A DNA stretch of 64,000 nt from Siphonodentalium dalli. Lineage: Eukaryota > Mollusca > Scaphopoda > Gadilida > Siphonodentaliidae. Positions 31,724-41,606 of this stretch are shown piece by piece. The stretch is from assembly GCA_032622095.1 (NCBI GenBank), contig CP136066.1:157565152-157629151 (forward strand). The letters run 5' to 3'. Positions within the stretch are counted from its first letter, which is position 1. Every line of letters begins with the position of its first letter. Both the position numbers and the translations under genes were made by a program. The notes under the pieces were generated by a model, which saw only the letters and a program-made list of their open reading frames with translations, did not search any database and was not told the origin of the DNA.

Positions 31724-34700
31724 TCATGCTTCAAATCTTACTGCTGCCATGGAAAATCTCATTGGATCCTCACCAAAAACCCCATTGATACCTCTCCCTG
31801 GCTGTAATAAGCCTCTATTTCCAAGATCTACCATTTCGATCTTCCCTTTTAATAACAGGTCTACAATCTTAGGCCAAAAATTGCTCGACTGCCATATTGG
31901 CAACACCAATGTACCTCGTGACCCTTCTGAAACCATTTTGTTTATAACTTTCAGAATCAGTTTAGGCGGGGGAACCAACCAGTTATTTTCGCCGTTCCAA
32001 AATTGTGAAAATGCATCTATAGCTGATGTGCCTGGGCACCACCAACGCGAATTGAACGATTCCACGTTTTTATTATAATCAGATGCGAAACGATCTGACG
32101 TATGAGGACCCCATCGTTCATCCAAATACATAAAAATGCCTGTTTCTACTTTCCAATCGTCCGAATCGAAACATTTACTAAGCATATCAGCTTTTACGTT
32201 CTGTTCCCTTGGAACCCAAACAGGGGACAACTTTATGTCGTTCACGTCGCATATGTCATGTATGTTCAATGCGACCGTTTGCAAATGTGGGTGTCTACTG
32301 CCCGTTTTCGTTATCTGGGCTGCGGCTTTGTTATCGGTGTACCATTTTAACCGCTTACCCGCCAGTTTCCGACTGACAGACCTGCATACTCGATTCATAG
32401 CCTCTAGCTCACGCCAAGTGGAACTCGAGTTGCGCTCTTCCAGTGACCACGAACCAATCACTTCCGACTCGTCCATATCCGGGACGAAACCGCCATAACC
32501 AGTACTGGAGGCATCGGTAAACACCTCCGTGGTGTAACCACCTGGACTGACCAAGTCCTGACCGTTCATTGACTGAATATTGTCTTTCCAAAACCTCAAC
32601 TCGTTTGCCGCTTCCGCGCAAACGGGTACCGGCGAGTCCCAACTCGCTTTATACGCCAACGCGTTGTACATATAGCGACTTTTCAGTCTAACCACCGATT
32701 CCACGGCACCGTTCATTGATATCAGTTGGCCGACTACGGCGGCTAACGCGCGCGCTTGCACAAAACCGTCGCGCCTTTGCGTTTGCTCCTCCACTCGTTT
32801 AATAGCTTGTATCAATCTCTGAATCCGAATATCTGAAACGGATACTCGCCCGTGTACCGTGTCCCAATCCAAACCCAACCATCTGGCGCTCGTTTTCGGA
32901 AACCAAGTGCATTTTTTGTATGAAATCAAAAATCCGAAATCTATCAAATCTTGCTCGACTTTCTCGCTCAAAGAAGCTGCCGCTTGAATACTTTGAGCAC
33001 CTGCGATTCCGTCATCTAGGTACATTATTACCTTGTGCCCCTCTGAACGCCACAATTTGGTGACAAATCTTGTCAATTTTGTATATATAAACGCCGCTGT
33101 CGAAATTCCAAATGGTAAAACATTGTATACAAAGAAAGTTTCTCGCCCGTTTAATAGCCAGGAGAAACCTAGATAAGTTCTGAAGGAATGAAATATTTCG
33201 ACTGAATGATATGCACTTCGAAGATCAAAAGTGAACATATAATCGCCCATTGAGAACATTTCTCTGGCAACCGAGCCGTTTTCCAGAGTAAATTTGAAAC
33301 TGGCCAAAGAGTGATTTATATGTCGACAGTCAAGTACCATACGTTGTTTGCCTTCCCTATTCGTTGCCACGGTAAGCGGGTTAACTACGACCGGCTTATC
33401 ATTTACTTGAGAAATGCAATTTAATTCCAATAATTTTTCTATTTCCGTTCTTACAAACTCTGAATTGTCCCGTGCCGATTTGTTATTTCTCAGACAACAC
33501 TCCGTTGGAACCGTTAAAAATGGCAACTTATACCCGTGTTCCACTATTCCCAACAAATAATCTGAAGCGCCCGCTGTCTTCCACTTTGAATAATTTTCAT
33601 TCAATCTACCTCGCGGACTGACCGAATCATGACACTCAATTCGGTGTCTGGGTATCTCCGCGCGATTACCCGGATTATCTCCCGTGCCAACTAAACAGGC
33701 TGTATCGAACGCGCTATCCGAAGCGAACTTTTCCAGCTCTGTTAAACATGTAGTATTATCAATCGACTCGACAGAAACTACTAAGTCTACTTCTGCGACT
33801 TTACTGTGACTTTCCGCATCACTGACTCGAGTGTAAACAAACTTTTCAACTGCGCTGTCAGCCCCGGCGCGCTCGCTGTTCATTACGCTAGCGACGGCTT
33901 TGCGGCTATCATTGCCGTGAACACTTTTATTTGTCTCTAATAAACAAACGCCCGCGTTATCTGAAGCGAACCTTTCCAGCTCTGTTAAACATGCAGTATT
34001 ATCAATCGACTCGACAGAAACTACTAAGTCTACTTCTGCGACTTTACTGTGACTTTCCGCGTCACTGACTCGAGTGTAAACAAACTTTTCAACTGCGCTG
34101 TTAGCCCCGGCGCTCTCTCTGTTCTTTGCGCTAGCGACGGCTTTGCGGCTATCATTGCCGTGAACACTTTTATTTGTTTCTGATAAGCAAACGCCCGCGT
34201 TTTTTGTAACGGCCGTATATTTCGCCGCTTTGTACTCCGCGACCGAATAATTCGCGCGGTTATATTTGCTCCCCAAACTAGCAACGCTCGACAAATTACG
34301 ATTACTCGTTTCGCCTGACGCTACCGACTTATTCGGCTTGTTCGCATCGTTCGCGCTTTGATCGCGCATAACCCCAACGGTCTTCAACCGTTGTGAATCT
34401 AAAGTATTTTCTAAAATACTTATCTTATTGGCAGCCGTATTTCTTGGCGCCGTTCCTCTCCTGTCGCATTCATCTTTCCAATGACCTGGTAGCCCACAGA
34501 GGAAACACAGCCCGGGCTTCCTGGAATTAGCTCTGGAATTCTGTCGATCCGTCCCCTGAATCCGAACTGCCGAATCCCTCTTGATTGGATTAAAACGGCG
34601 ATTTTTGGTTGTCTTTTCTCGCGTCATCTTCCTCTGAGCTCTAGCTTCAGCTTTGTATATCCTCTTCTCATCGTCTGAATCCGATGCTAGCTGGTGGCAT

Positions 34701-35059
34701 TCATATTCAGCTACAACTTTCCATCCTAACTGTGATGAATCGGCAAGCTTTATCAGTTTTTGCCGGTGTTGTAACATGTCCATACCTTCTTTTAAGGATT
34801 GGCTCGCGGCTTCCACTCCGGAATCTTCATTGCCGTCCAGGTATATCTGGGCGTTCCGAAGTTTGTCGATCACTTTTTGGTTCGAGGTGTGCTGTTCTTC
34901 ATTACTTTGCCTCTTAAATTTGAATTTGTCTGCTCCCGGTTTCTCAGCGTCGGCGCTAACGCATTTTGTTAGCTTTTTATCTATTAATACGCTAAGTTGA
35001 CCCAAAAGATCCGACTGCGATGATTTAATGGCGTCGCTAATTTTTAAATCGATGTCCAT
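31724..35059 (-). CDS. Gag-like / reverse transcriptase / RNase H polyprotein of Ngaro-like element
   Basis: 1111 residues from an ATG seven bases after A1. The N-terminal third is Gag-like, with a zinc knuckle CFLCGLPGHWKDEC (34466-34507). A Ser/Asn/Ala-rich linker follows, carrying an exact-period 81-residue tandem duplication. The reverse transcriptase runs from KQRMVLDCRHINHSL through FTFDLRSAYHSVEI to the catalytic YLDDG (33011-33022). RNase H follows with its acidic residues in TDASSTGYGG (about 32490-32518), TWRELEAM, WYTDNKAAA and NVKADMLSK. No protease is seen, as usual for this class. The frame is uninterrupted. The product copies the element's RNA, probably in a cytoplasmic particle. 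Confidence 0.9.
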   Translation of the reverse strand: MDIDLKISDAIKSSQSDLLGQLSVLIDKKLTKCVSADAEKPGADKFKFKRQSNEEQHTSNQKVIDKLRNAQIYLDGNEDSGVEAASQSLKEGMDMLQHRQKLIKLADSSQLGWKVVAEYECHQLASDSDDEKRIYKAEARAQRKMTREKTTKNRRFNPIKRDSAVRIQGTDRQNSRANSRKPGLCFLCGLPGHWKDECDRRGTAPRNTAANKISILENTLDSQRLKTVGVMRDQSANDANKPNKSVASGETSNRNLSSVASLGSKYNRANYSVAEYKAAKYTAVTKNAGVCLSETNKSVHGNDSRKAVASAKNRESAGANSAVEKFVYTRVSDAESHSKVAEVDLVVSVESIDNTACLTELERFASDNAGVCLLETNKSVHGNDSRKAVASVMNSERAGADSAVEKFVYTRVSDAESHSKVAEVDLVVSVESIDNTTCLTELEKFASDSAFDTACLVGTGDNPGNRAEIPRHRIECHDSVSPRGRLNENYSKWKTAGASDYLLGIVEHGYKLPFLTVPTECCLRNNKSARDNSEFVRTEIEKLLELNCISQVNDKPVVVNPLTVATNREGKQRMVLDCRHINHSLASFKFTLENGSVAREMFSMGDYMFTFDLRSAYHSVEIFHSFRTYLGFSWLLNGRETFFVYNVLPFGISTAAFIYTKLTRFVTKLWRSEGHKVIMYLDDGIAGAQSIQAAASLSEKVEQDLIDFGFLISYKKCTWFPKTSARWLGLDWDTVHGRVSVSDIRIQRLIQAIKRVEEQTQRRDGFVQARALAAVVGQLISMNGAVESVVRLKSRYMYNALAYKASWDSPVPVCAEAANELRFWKDNIQSMNGQDLVSPGGYTTEVFTDASSTGYGGFVPDMDESEVIGSWSLEERNSSSTWRELEAMNRVCRSVSRKLAGKRLKWYTDNKAAAQITKTGSRHPHLQTVALNIHDICDVNDIKLSPVWVPREQNVKADMLSKCFDSDDWKVETGIFMYLDERWGPHTSDRFASDYNKNVESFNSRWWCPGTSAIDAFSQFWNGENNWLVPPPKLILKVINKMVSEGSRGTLVLPIWQSSNFWPKIVDLLLKGKIEMVDLGNRGLLQPGRGINGVFGEDPMRFSMAAVRFEA
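33717..34202 (-). repeat. 243-bp in-frame tandem duplication in the Gag-RT linker
   Basis: Two adjacent copies encode 81-residue units containing NKSVHGNDSRKAVAS, AVEKFVYTRVSDAESHSKVA and VVSVESIDNT, with only a few differences. The period is a multiple of three, so the frame is kept. Confidence 0.8.
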
Positions 35060-35065
35060 TTTGAT

Positions 35066-35291
35066 GTTTACGGAACGAACGTCGTTCTAGAAATGAAACA
35101 CTTCTCTGAACACGTGACCTCCCTTCGCTGTCGCGAAGCCCCATTGGCTGTTACCACGTCACGTGTTCATAAACAACCATAATTCCACCCAATCGCGGAA
35201 ACCCTCCGTTTCCCGCGCTGTCTAATTATGTTAACCCGTATCGCCAAGACAAATGTTTTTCTCTATTACTACGAAACGCGAAAAACTATTA
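35066..35291 (-). repeat. Split direct repeat A1 (5' end / leader of Ngaro-like element)
   Basis: 226 bp, identical to 30297-30522. It ends seven bases before the ORF start, so it should contain the promoter and leader. It has a CCAAT-type box in inverted form (CCCCATTGGC), two CACGTGA/TCACGTG-type boxes and a GC-rich GCGGAAACC stretch. Confidence 0.85.
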
Positions 35292-35655
35292 ATCTTTCTT
35301 TATAACAAAGAGAGCGTGCGACAAATGACGTCATGTGGGTATTTCCGCAGATAAGGGGAACCCCCTCATTATTATACCATTATCATATCATTATCATATC
35401 ATTTGCATTCGTTTTTCGGCAACTTTCGGCTCTTCTCGTCACATGTATTAGATTCGAGTCGTCAAAAATCCGTCGTTTGAAACCAACACGGATTTCAGAC
35501 GCATTACAGACGAAGATTCGTCTGAATTGGACGCTGTGGTGCGTCTGACACGGATCTAATTGTTTCAAACGTCGCATTTTAGACGCATTTAATACAATTG
35601 TGGGTCTTGTATTAGATTCGAGTCGACAAAAATCCGTCGTTTGGAACGGGCCTAA

Positions 35656-37255
35656 GGCCCGTTCCAAACGACGGATTTTTGTCGACTCGAATCTAATTGT
35701 ATTAAATCCGTCGGTGATGCGTCTGCGGTCAATTTTGTTTCAGACGGACGCATCTTTGTCGCGTCGAATCTAATACATCAGACGATTTATTTAAAGGTGC
35801 ACTCCATGTTACCTTCACAAAATGGTCACGCGTAGATATAGAGGCCTATATATACCGGTATGTTATACATATATATATACTAAAATACAGTATAAATTAT
35901 GTATAAATATATGCGCGATTGCAGCGCGAATATATGTGCATATGTATATGAGGATGTATATAGTACATACAGTTATATAATATAATGTAATAGGCGCTAC
36001 AAATAAATGTTAGATCGTGCAACCAATTGCCATATATGTGTATACCATGCATGTAAATACAGGTATACAATAATTATTATAAATCAGAGACTACCACCCC
36101 TACCCTTATAATAAGGAACACCGGAATATATGAATTATTATAAATAAGTGGTTACCACCCCTATACCCCTCATAATAAGTAATGCCGGTATATATGAATT
36201 ATTATAAATAAGATCAGTGGTACCACCCCTACCCCTTATAATGAGGAATGCCGGAATATATTAATTATATATTATAAATCATAGGCTACCACCTATATAT
36301 CCTTTATAATAAGGAATACCGGTATCTATGAATTATTATAAATCATAGGCTACCATCACTACCCCTCATAATAAGTATTACCGGTTTATATGAATTATTA
36401 TAAATCTGAGGCTACCACCCCTACCCCTTATAATAAGGAATACCGGTATATATAAAGTATTATAAATCATAGGCTACCACTCTGCCCCTTATAACAAGTA
36501 ATACCTGAATATATGAATTATTATAAATAAGAGGTTACCACCCCTTTACCCCTCATAATAAGTAATATCGGTATATATGAATGATTATAAATCAGTAGTA
36601 CCACCTCTGCCCCTTATAATAAGTAATACCGATATATATTAATTATTATACATCAGAGACTACCACCCCTATTCCTTACAATAAGGAATATCGGTCTATA
36701 TGAATTATTATAAATAATTTGCTACAACCCCTACCCCTTATACCGGTATATATGGATTATTCTAAAACATTGATACTATATCCATTATAAGATGTGAATC
36801 AGTGACATGCCATGTTCGTTGAGGAATCAAACTACCAAAATAATTACAAGTTGCACAATGTTACCTAAGCAATGCTTATAGATATATCTTTCTTTATGAC
36901 AAAGAGAGCGTGCGACAAATGACGTCATGTGGGTATTTCCTCAGATAAGGGGAGCCCCCTCATTATTATACCATTATCATATCATTATCATATCATTTGC
37001 ATTCGTTCTTCGGCAACTTTCGGCTCTTCTCGTCACATGTATTAGATTCGAGTCGACAAAAATCCGTCGTTTGAAACCAAGACGGATTTCAGACGCATCA
37101 CCGACGAAGATTCGTCTGAATTGGACGGAGATTCGTCTGTGATGCGTCTGACACGGATCTAATTGTTTCAAACGTCGCATTTTAGACGCATTTAATACAA
37201 TTGTGGGTCTGGTATTAGATTCGAGTCGACAAAAATCCGTCGTTTGGAACGGGCC
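35656..37255. mobile_element. Inverted-repeat DNA element X, copy 2, uninterrupted
   Basis: 1600 bp. Terminal inverted repeats start GGCCCGTTCCAAACGACGGA and match for about 42 bp. TAA lies on both sides (35653-35655 and 37256-37258), a 3-bp target duplication. It shares its left TAA with the right end of copy 1. Subterminal CGTCTGAAT/ACGCATTTAATACAATTG motifs repeat on the right side. There is no transposase; it holds the ~60-bp minisatellite (36070-36760). The intact GATAT|ATCTTTC at 36881-36892 is the empty site of the nested retrotransposon in copy 1. Confidence 0.82.
36070..36760. repeat. Minisatellite inside element X copy 2
   Basis: Same ~60-bp unit and nearly the same unit order as in copy 1 (28710-29400), so the array was present before the two copies separated. 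Confidence 0.8.
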
Positions 37256-37258
37256 TAA

Positions 37259-38811
37259 GCGATCGACGTATATATAGGGCTTATTGTATATAGTTTCACC
37301 ACTGCATGTCATGCAAGCATTGGAATTAACAAAATTTCAACCATGCAGTATATTCATGGTTGTGGGGAACTCATTTATTCCATATAAAGATATTGTGAAA
37401 AAAAAAATACTGCCTGTAGTTACCCCTGAGACACCCACTCATTATAGCGGGCCATGCACTGGGTGGCTAACCCTGCCCGTAGTTACCTCTGAGACACCCA
37501 CTCATTCTAGCGTGCCATGCACTGGGTGGCTAACCCTGCCCGTAGTTACCTCATATATAAAGTATTATCTTATTTCTGAGTGATTATATCACCACCGTGT
37601 ACGTGGTATCGCTAAAGCCGAGGGTATCGCCAAAGCCGAGGAAATGGGAAAGTCATTTTCACGTAATATGATATGGGGATATGTTTGTTTCTCATCGTAA
37701 AACAGACATCGAGCATCGTATGTGTATATGTCCACACGAAGCAGGAGTATTTATCCACCAGTTGTCAATCAGTTTTCCCAGATCAAACCATTAAAAAAAA
37801 ATTGGCGAATTTTTTCAATGGTGTTTTTGCTTTTGCTCACTCAAATTTTCGAGAACATCCATTCACTATAGTATAGTTCCTGGACTTCCACGCTTCCAAA
37901 AAAAAATGCCGGTATATAGTTGAATCTGTCAAAGAAGCATGTGATTTGACAGAATATTGTCAAATCATATGCGTGGTACGGTACTAGTAGTGCTGATCAG
38001 TACTGTGGTAGTACCATGGGTCTACCACGGTAGTACTTACCATGATACTACGGGTGTTTTTTTTATGGGAACAGTTGATAGTGAACCATCCGCCCTCGCG
38101 AGCGGGCGAGAAAGAAATGACTGTACCGTTTGTACGTGTCAAAAAAAGATCCACCCCGCCTCGATAAAAGTAGACCATGCAGCGAGTGTGCCTCTTTAAC
38201 AGTTAGTTGGATTCCCTGTTGTTGTCGTCCTGAAGTGTACTACCTTCAATTCCGGCAGCTATCGACGTGTTGAACAGGCGCAAATGACCCTGAAAACGAC
38301 CACAACACTGCAAGAATCTGTTTGCAAACATCGACAACATGAAATATTTCACAAACACGTGTTACTAATGGGAGAGTACTCTAATAAAAACGACATCACG
38401 GATAACTCTATTCAAAACAATGTTACCGTACGCCAGGGATGTGAACAATCGATTTAATTTTGAAGAATACTTTCGACTGATACTAACTTTCAATTCTGTT
38501 TACACATATGCACACTTCTTTGTGTTCTTTGCACAATATATCTAGATATAAACATATATATGATATATACGATGCAAAGAACATGATAATTATAATGAAA
38601 ATGAATTTATGACTGGATTTGTTGCATATATTCTGTTGAGTATAAAGATCTATAAAAGATGGTCCCATAAATGGTCGGATTTAGTGTACAGTACCCCTTT
38701 AATGTGAGTGATTGAATATTGAAATTCTACATGCAGTGATCCAGATAGTACTCAGCTGGGTTTGTATTCATTCTGAAGTTGATATTGGGCATTTATTTAA
38801 TAATCTCTAGA
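37259..38811. other. Intergenic, little recognised
   Basis: A ~66-bp tandem unit (GAGACACCCACTCATT..GCACTGGGTGGCTAACCC) covers about 37410-37555. A GTACTAGTAGT..ACCATGGT palindrome-rich stretch lies at 37975-38050. The right end of a GTACAGTACCCC element lies at 38670-38702. Nothing else was recognised. Confidence 0.5.
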
Positions 38812-39298
38812 TTAAAGGCCCACTTAATTTTCGAACCCCCAGATTACATTATATAAAAATATATGCCATATTATATACCATTTGAAAGAGGAAGCTCCAA
38901 AACATTGTATTATCAACTTATCCGGTGTAAGAAACTGTGGAAATGTTGTTTTTGTTGAGTTGCCAACGCGTTTTGTCATCTGGATTGCAGTAAAAAGCAG
39001 TACTATTTCCAATGCAGAGGGAATAACTCTATATATTAAAGATAGAGTCCTTCCCCTTCCATTAAAAAAGTTTGAATTCTGTTGCATTCTGGGAGCCAAA
39101 GGGGGGGGGGGGGGGTGGGTCATTCTATGATTCAGCAGTTTTCTATTTATCTGTGGCATCTTCTGAGACACAGATGTTTCAAATTGTGTGAATTATAGTA
39201 TTTTAATCATATTTTATAGCATAGATTGTTATTAAAACCGTATATCAAGTCATTATAAACAAAATAATCTGCGACTCGAAAATTAAGTGGGCCTTTAA
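38812..39298. repeat. Miniature element, family T2, copy A
   Basis: TTAAAGGCCCACTTAATTTT on the left and AATTAAGTGGGCCTTTAA on the right are inverted copies, with TTAA at both ends. It contains a G14 run near 39101. It is the best-preserved copy of the family in this window. Confidence 0.75.
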
Positions 39299-39654
39299 TC
39301 CTGATTGTGATTTGGACCAAGCTGGCAATGTTAAACTGTATATATGCTGGGCCGTTTGACTAAATTTGGCCATATGTGACTGCAGTCAGTGTCAATTTTG
39401 TGATGTGCTGATACTCCCCTGCCGATTTAAAAATTTAGCATTGATATAATTGTGCTTAAGCAAATCACATATTAAAGAGGTGAAGCGCAAATCATTTCCA
39501 TTTGAGGGCAGAAGTCTATCATCAATTTACCTACCTCATATCAAGGGTGCCCAAAGTCATCCGAGAACAACTTTTCCAGGAGCAACACTCGGATTTGGAG
39601 GTCAAGTTTAACACTTTCTTGACGGGAGCTCTGCTGGTGCAGCATAAAAGATCC

Positions 39655-39806
39655 TGTGCCAGGCATTCTCTTATATACGCGAGTCTCCCTATATAAGAGA
39701 ATGCACTGGGAAATATTGTTAGTCCAATGTATTCTCTTATAGAAGAGAATGCATTGGCACAGGGTTTTAGAAAAATTTCAGGAAGCTCCAGTAATGGAAG
39801 GGTTAA
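39655..39806. repeat. TTAA-type miniature element fragment with two short hairpins
   Basis: CATTCTCTTATATACGCGAG..CTATATAAGAGAATGC and ATTCTCTTATAGAAGAGAAT are followed by GGAAGGGTTAA, the right end of the family at 2094-3694. Confidence 0.55.
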
Positions 39807-39970
39807 ATGCCAATAGTCACCAAAAAGAGCGGAAATATCTTAATAATGCATAACTTTTTAATCAGGAAACAGTAATTTAATAGCCTGGTTTACGAACCCA
39901 TCCTACAACTATTTTCCTCAATATTTAATTTTTTTGTTTTGTTTACATGATTGGTTTATGTTCAAGCTGA

Positions 39971-40436
39971 TTAAAGGTACTCAATCCGATCAGCTGCTCC
40001 TAAATTACTATTTCTTTGGGTCCAGGGGTAAAAAATATTTGATTCGAGTCGAGGAACCCACCCATCAAAGCTCAGAGTGATCAGATATCGATTTTTGAAG
40101 TTTGTTATTTCTCGAGATCTGCAGTAATAAGTGGCCCAGAAACACGTGGTCAAACACACGGTCTTGCGGATGAAGATGGATAACTCTAAAATCAGGTGGT
40201 TATTTTTACCATTGATTTTAGAGTTATCCATCTTCATCCGCAAGACCGTCCATTTGACCATGTGCTTCTAGGCCACTTATTACTGCAGATCTCGAGAAAT
40301 AACAAACTTCAAAAATCAATATCTGATCACTCTGAACTTTGATGGGCGGGTTCCTTGACTCGAATCAAATATTTTTTACCCCCAAAGCCAAAGAAATAGT
40401 AATTTAGGAGCGTCTGATCGGATTGAGTACCTTTAA
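39971..40436. repeat. Foldback element, family F, copy A
   Basis: TTAAAGGTACTCAATCCGAT opens it and ATCGGATTGAGTACCTTTAA closes it. Two arms of about 220 bp are near-complementary along almost their whole length, including ATTTGATTCGAGTCGAGGAA and its complement. TTAA at both ends. Confidence 0.8.
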
Positions 40437-41214
40437 AATATAAAGCATGTGGTCACAGTGGTGAATATAATATTTCATGGCAGAGTCTCTTTTTTTTCAT
40501 TCACCTTCTTTTCCATTATTTATACAGTTTTATGGGAAGAAATACCTCAATTTATTTTTTATAATTTGGGTAAAACTTATATTAAATAATCTTGTGAAAT
40601 TCGTGGAAAATTCTGCTATTTCAACCTATTTGTTTTATTTTTTTCCCTCCTGCATCTACTTTCAACTTGAATGTTCGTAAACCAAGCTATTTTATTATTG
40701 TGGCCTTAAGGACAATAGATACTAAATTTTGGGAAATACTGGATAAAAGTCAATGTAAAGAACAATTGAAATAACCATCACTAATATGTGCCTTTTGACT
40801 AAATAATATAAATTTAGATAAATCTTCTGCAGAAAATTAGAACGTATTTATGCCCAAGTTAGCAGTCTTCAATTTCAAAGTGCATATCTCTGTGGTAAAC
40901 ATGTGCTCAGGTGAAATTTTATATCAACAAAATTTGTTTCTCTATAGAGGAACTTTTTGTGAATAATACGAGTAAGTCTTATATTATTATGCACTAAGTA
41001 TAATGGTAAAATGAAATATTTTACTGTTCATTTCTTTAAGAAGTGACTTTTGCAGTAAATAATCTTGTTTTGCCAAATGTGTTTCATAGAAATCTTTGTT
41101 AGTTTTGGAATTAGACAATTAGTGATGATGGAAAGAGATGAAACATCTTCAAAAACAGGCTGTTCTTGCCATTCTATAAATCTCTATGTCCCGTCCCCTC
41201 CGGCCCCCTGTGTC
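40437..41214. other. Intergenic, nothing recognised
   Basis: AT-rich, no long frame, no repeat with clear ends. Confidence 0.5.
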
Positions 41215-41606
41215 CAAGTCTGGATTTAGTGTGTCTGACATTTGCAGAATGTTCCCAGAGGGTGAATTTAGTGATACTATTCAGCACAGTGGGCTAGAAT
41301 TACCAAATTCACACTCTGGGGACCTCATTCTGCTTATGCTTCATCTTCTGGGAAGTATGTTGTCTCAAATTAACATTGTTTTTGGTTACTTATTCCCTTC
41401 AGTTCAGTTTCTATATCCCCTAATTTGCAGAAGATAAATTGCATAATCAAGGTGACAAAAGGTTGAACATCACCAACTTCAACTGGGGAACTTCAAAATA
41501 TGATCCTAGCTCTCCTAAGGAGGCCTAAGCAGAATGAGGTTAACAGCACAAAATTCACCCTCTGGGGACCTCATTCTGCTAATGTCAGACACACTATATA
41601 CAGGCT
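41215..41606. repeat. Palindromic miniature element, family H, copy 6
   Basis: TGGATTTAGTGTGTCTGACA on the left, TGTCAGACACACTATATACA on the right. The left hairpin is complete, the right one partly deleted near 41540. Confidence 0.7.

Larger units (their letters stand above)
29519..35291 (-). mobile_element. Ngaro-like tyrosine-recombinase retrotransposon, 5.77 kb, apparently intact
   Basis: Read on the minus strand the order is A1 (35291-35066), gag/RT/RNase H ORF (35059-31724), tyrosine recombinase ORF (about 31700-30669), B1 (30594-30523), A2 (30522-30297), a 706-bp unique segment, and B2 (29590-29519). The split direct repeats (A1=A2, 226 bp; B1=B2, 72 bp; identical to my eye) are the hallmark of Ngaro/PAT-type elements, and the internal B1-A2 junction reproduces the joined ends of a circle. 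No methyltransferase domain of the DIRS type is seen. There is no target duplication, as expected for recombinase integration. Both ORFs are free of stops with catalytic residues present. Confidence 0.9.
28293..35652. mobile_element. Inverted-repeat DNA element X, copy 1, split by a nested retrotransposon
   Basis: The left end GGCCCGTTCCAAACGACGGA starts at 28293 and the complementary right end stops at 35652; the terminal repeats match over about 42 bp. The element's own sequence is 28293-29518 and 35292-35652, about 1587 bp, interrupted by the tyrosine-recombinase element. Flanks are TTA left and TAA right. It has no transposase ORF. The GGCCC start and TWA-type 3-bp targets suggest a non-autonomous PIF/Harbinger relative (inference). 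Confidence 0.8.

Noticed and set aside
31677-31731. A 55-base intron joining the RT frame to the recombinase frame of the Ngaro-like element
   Set aside because: Joining GTAAGA to TTTCTATCAG puts a stop directly after the junction, so the simple splice does not restore the frame.
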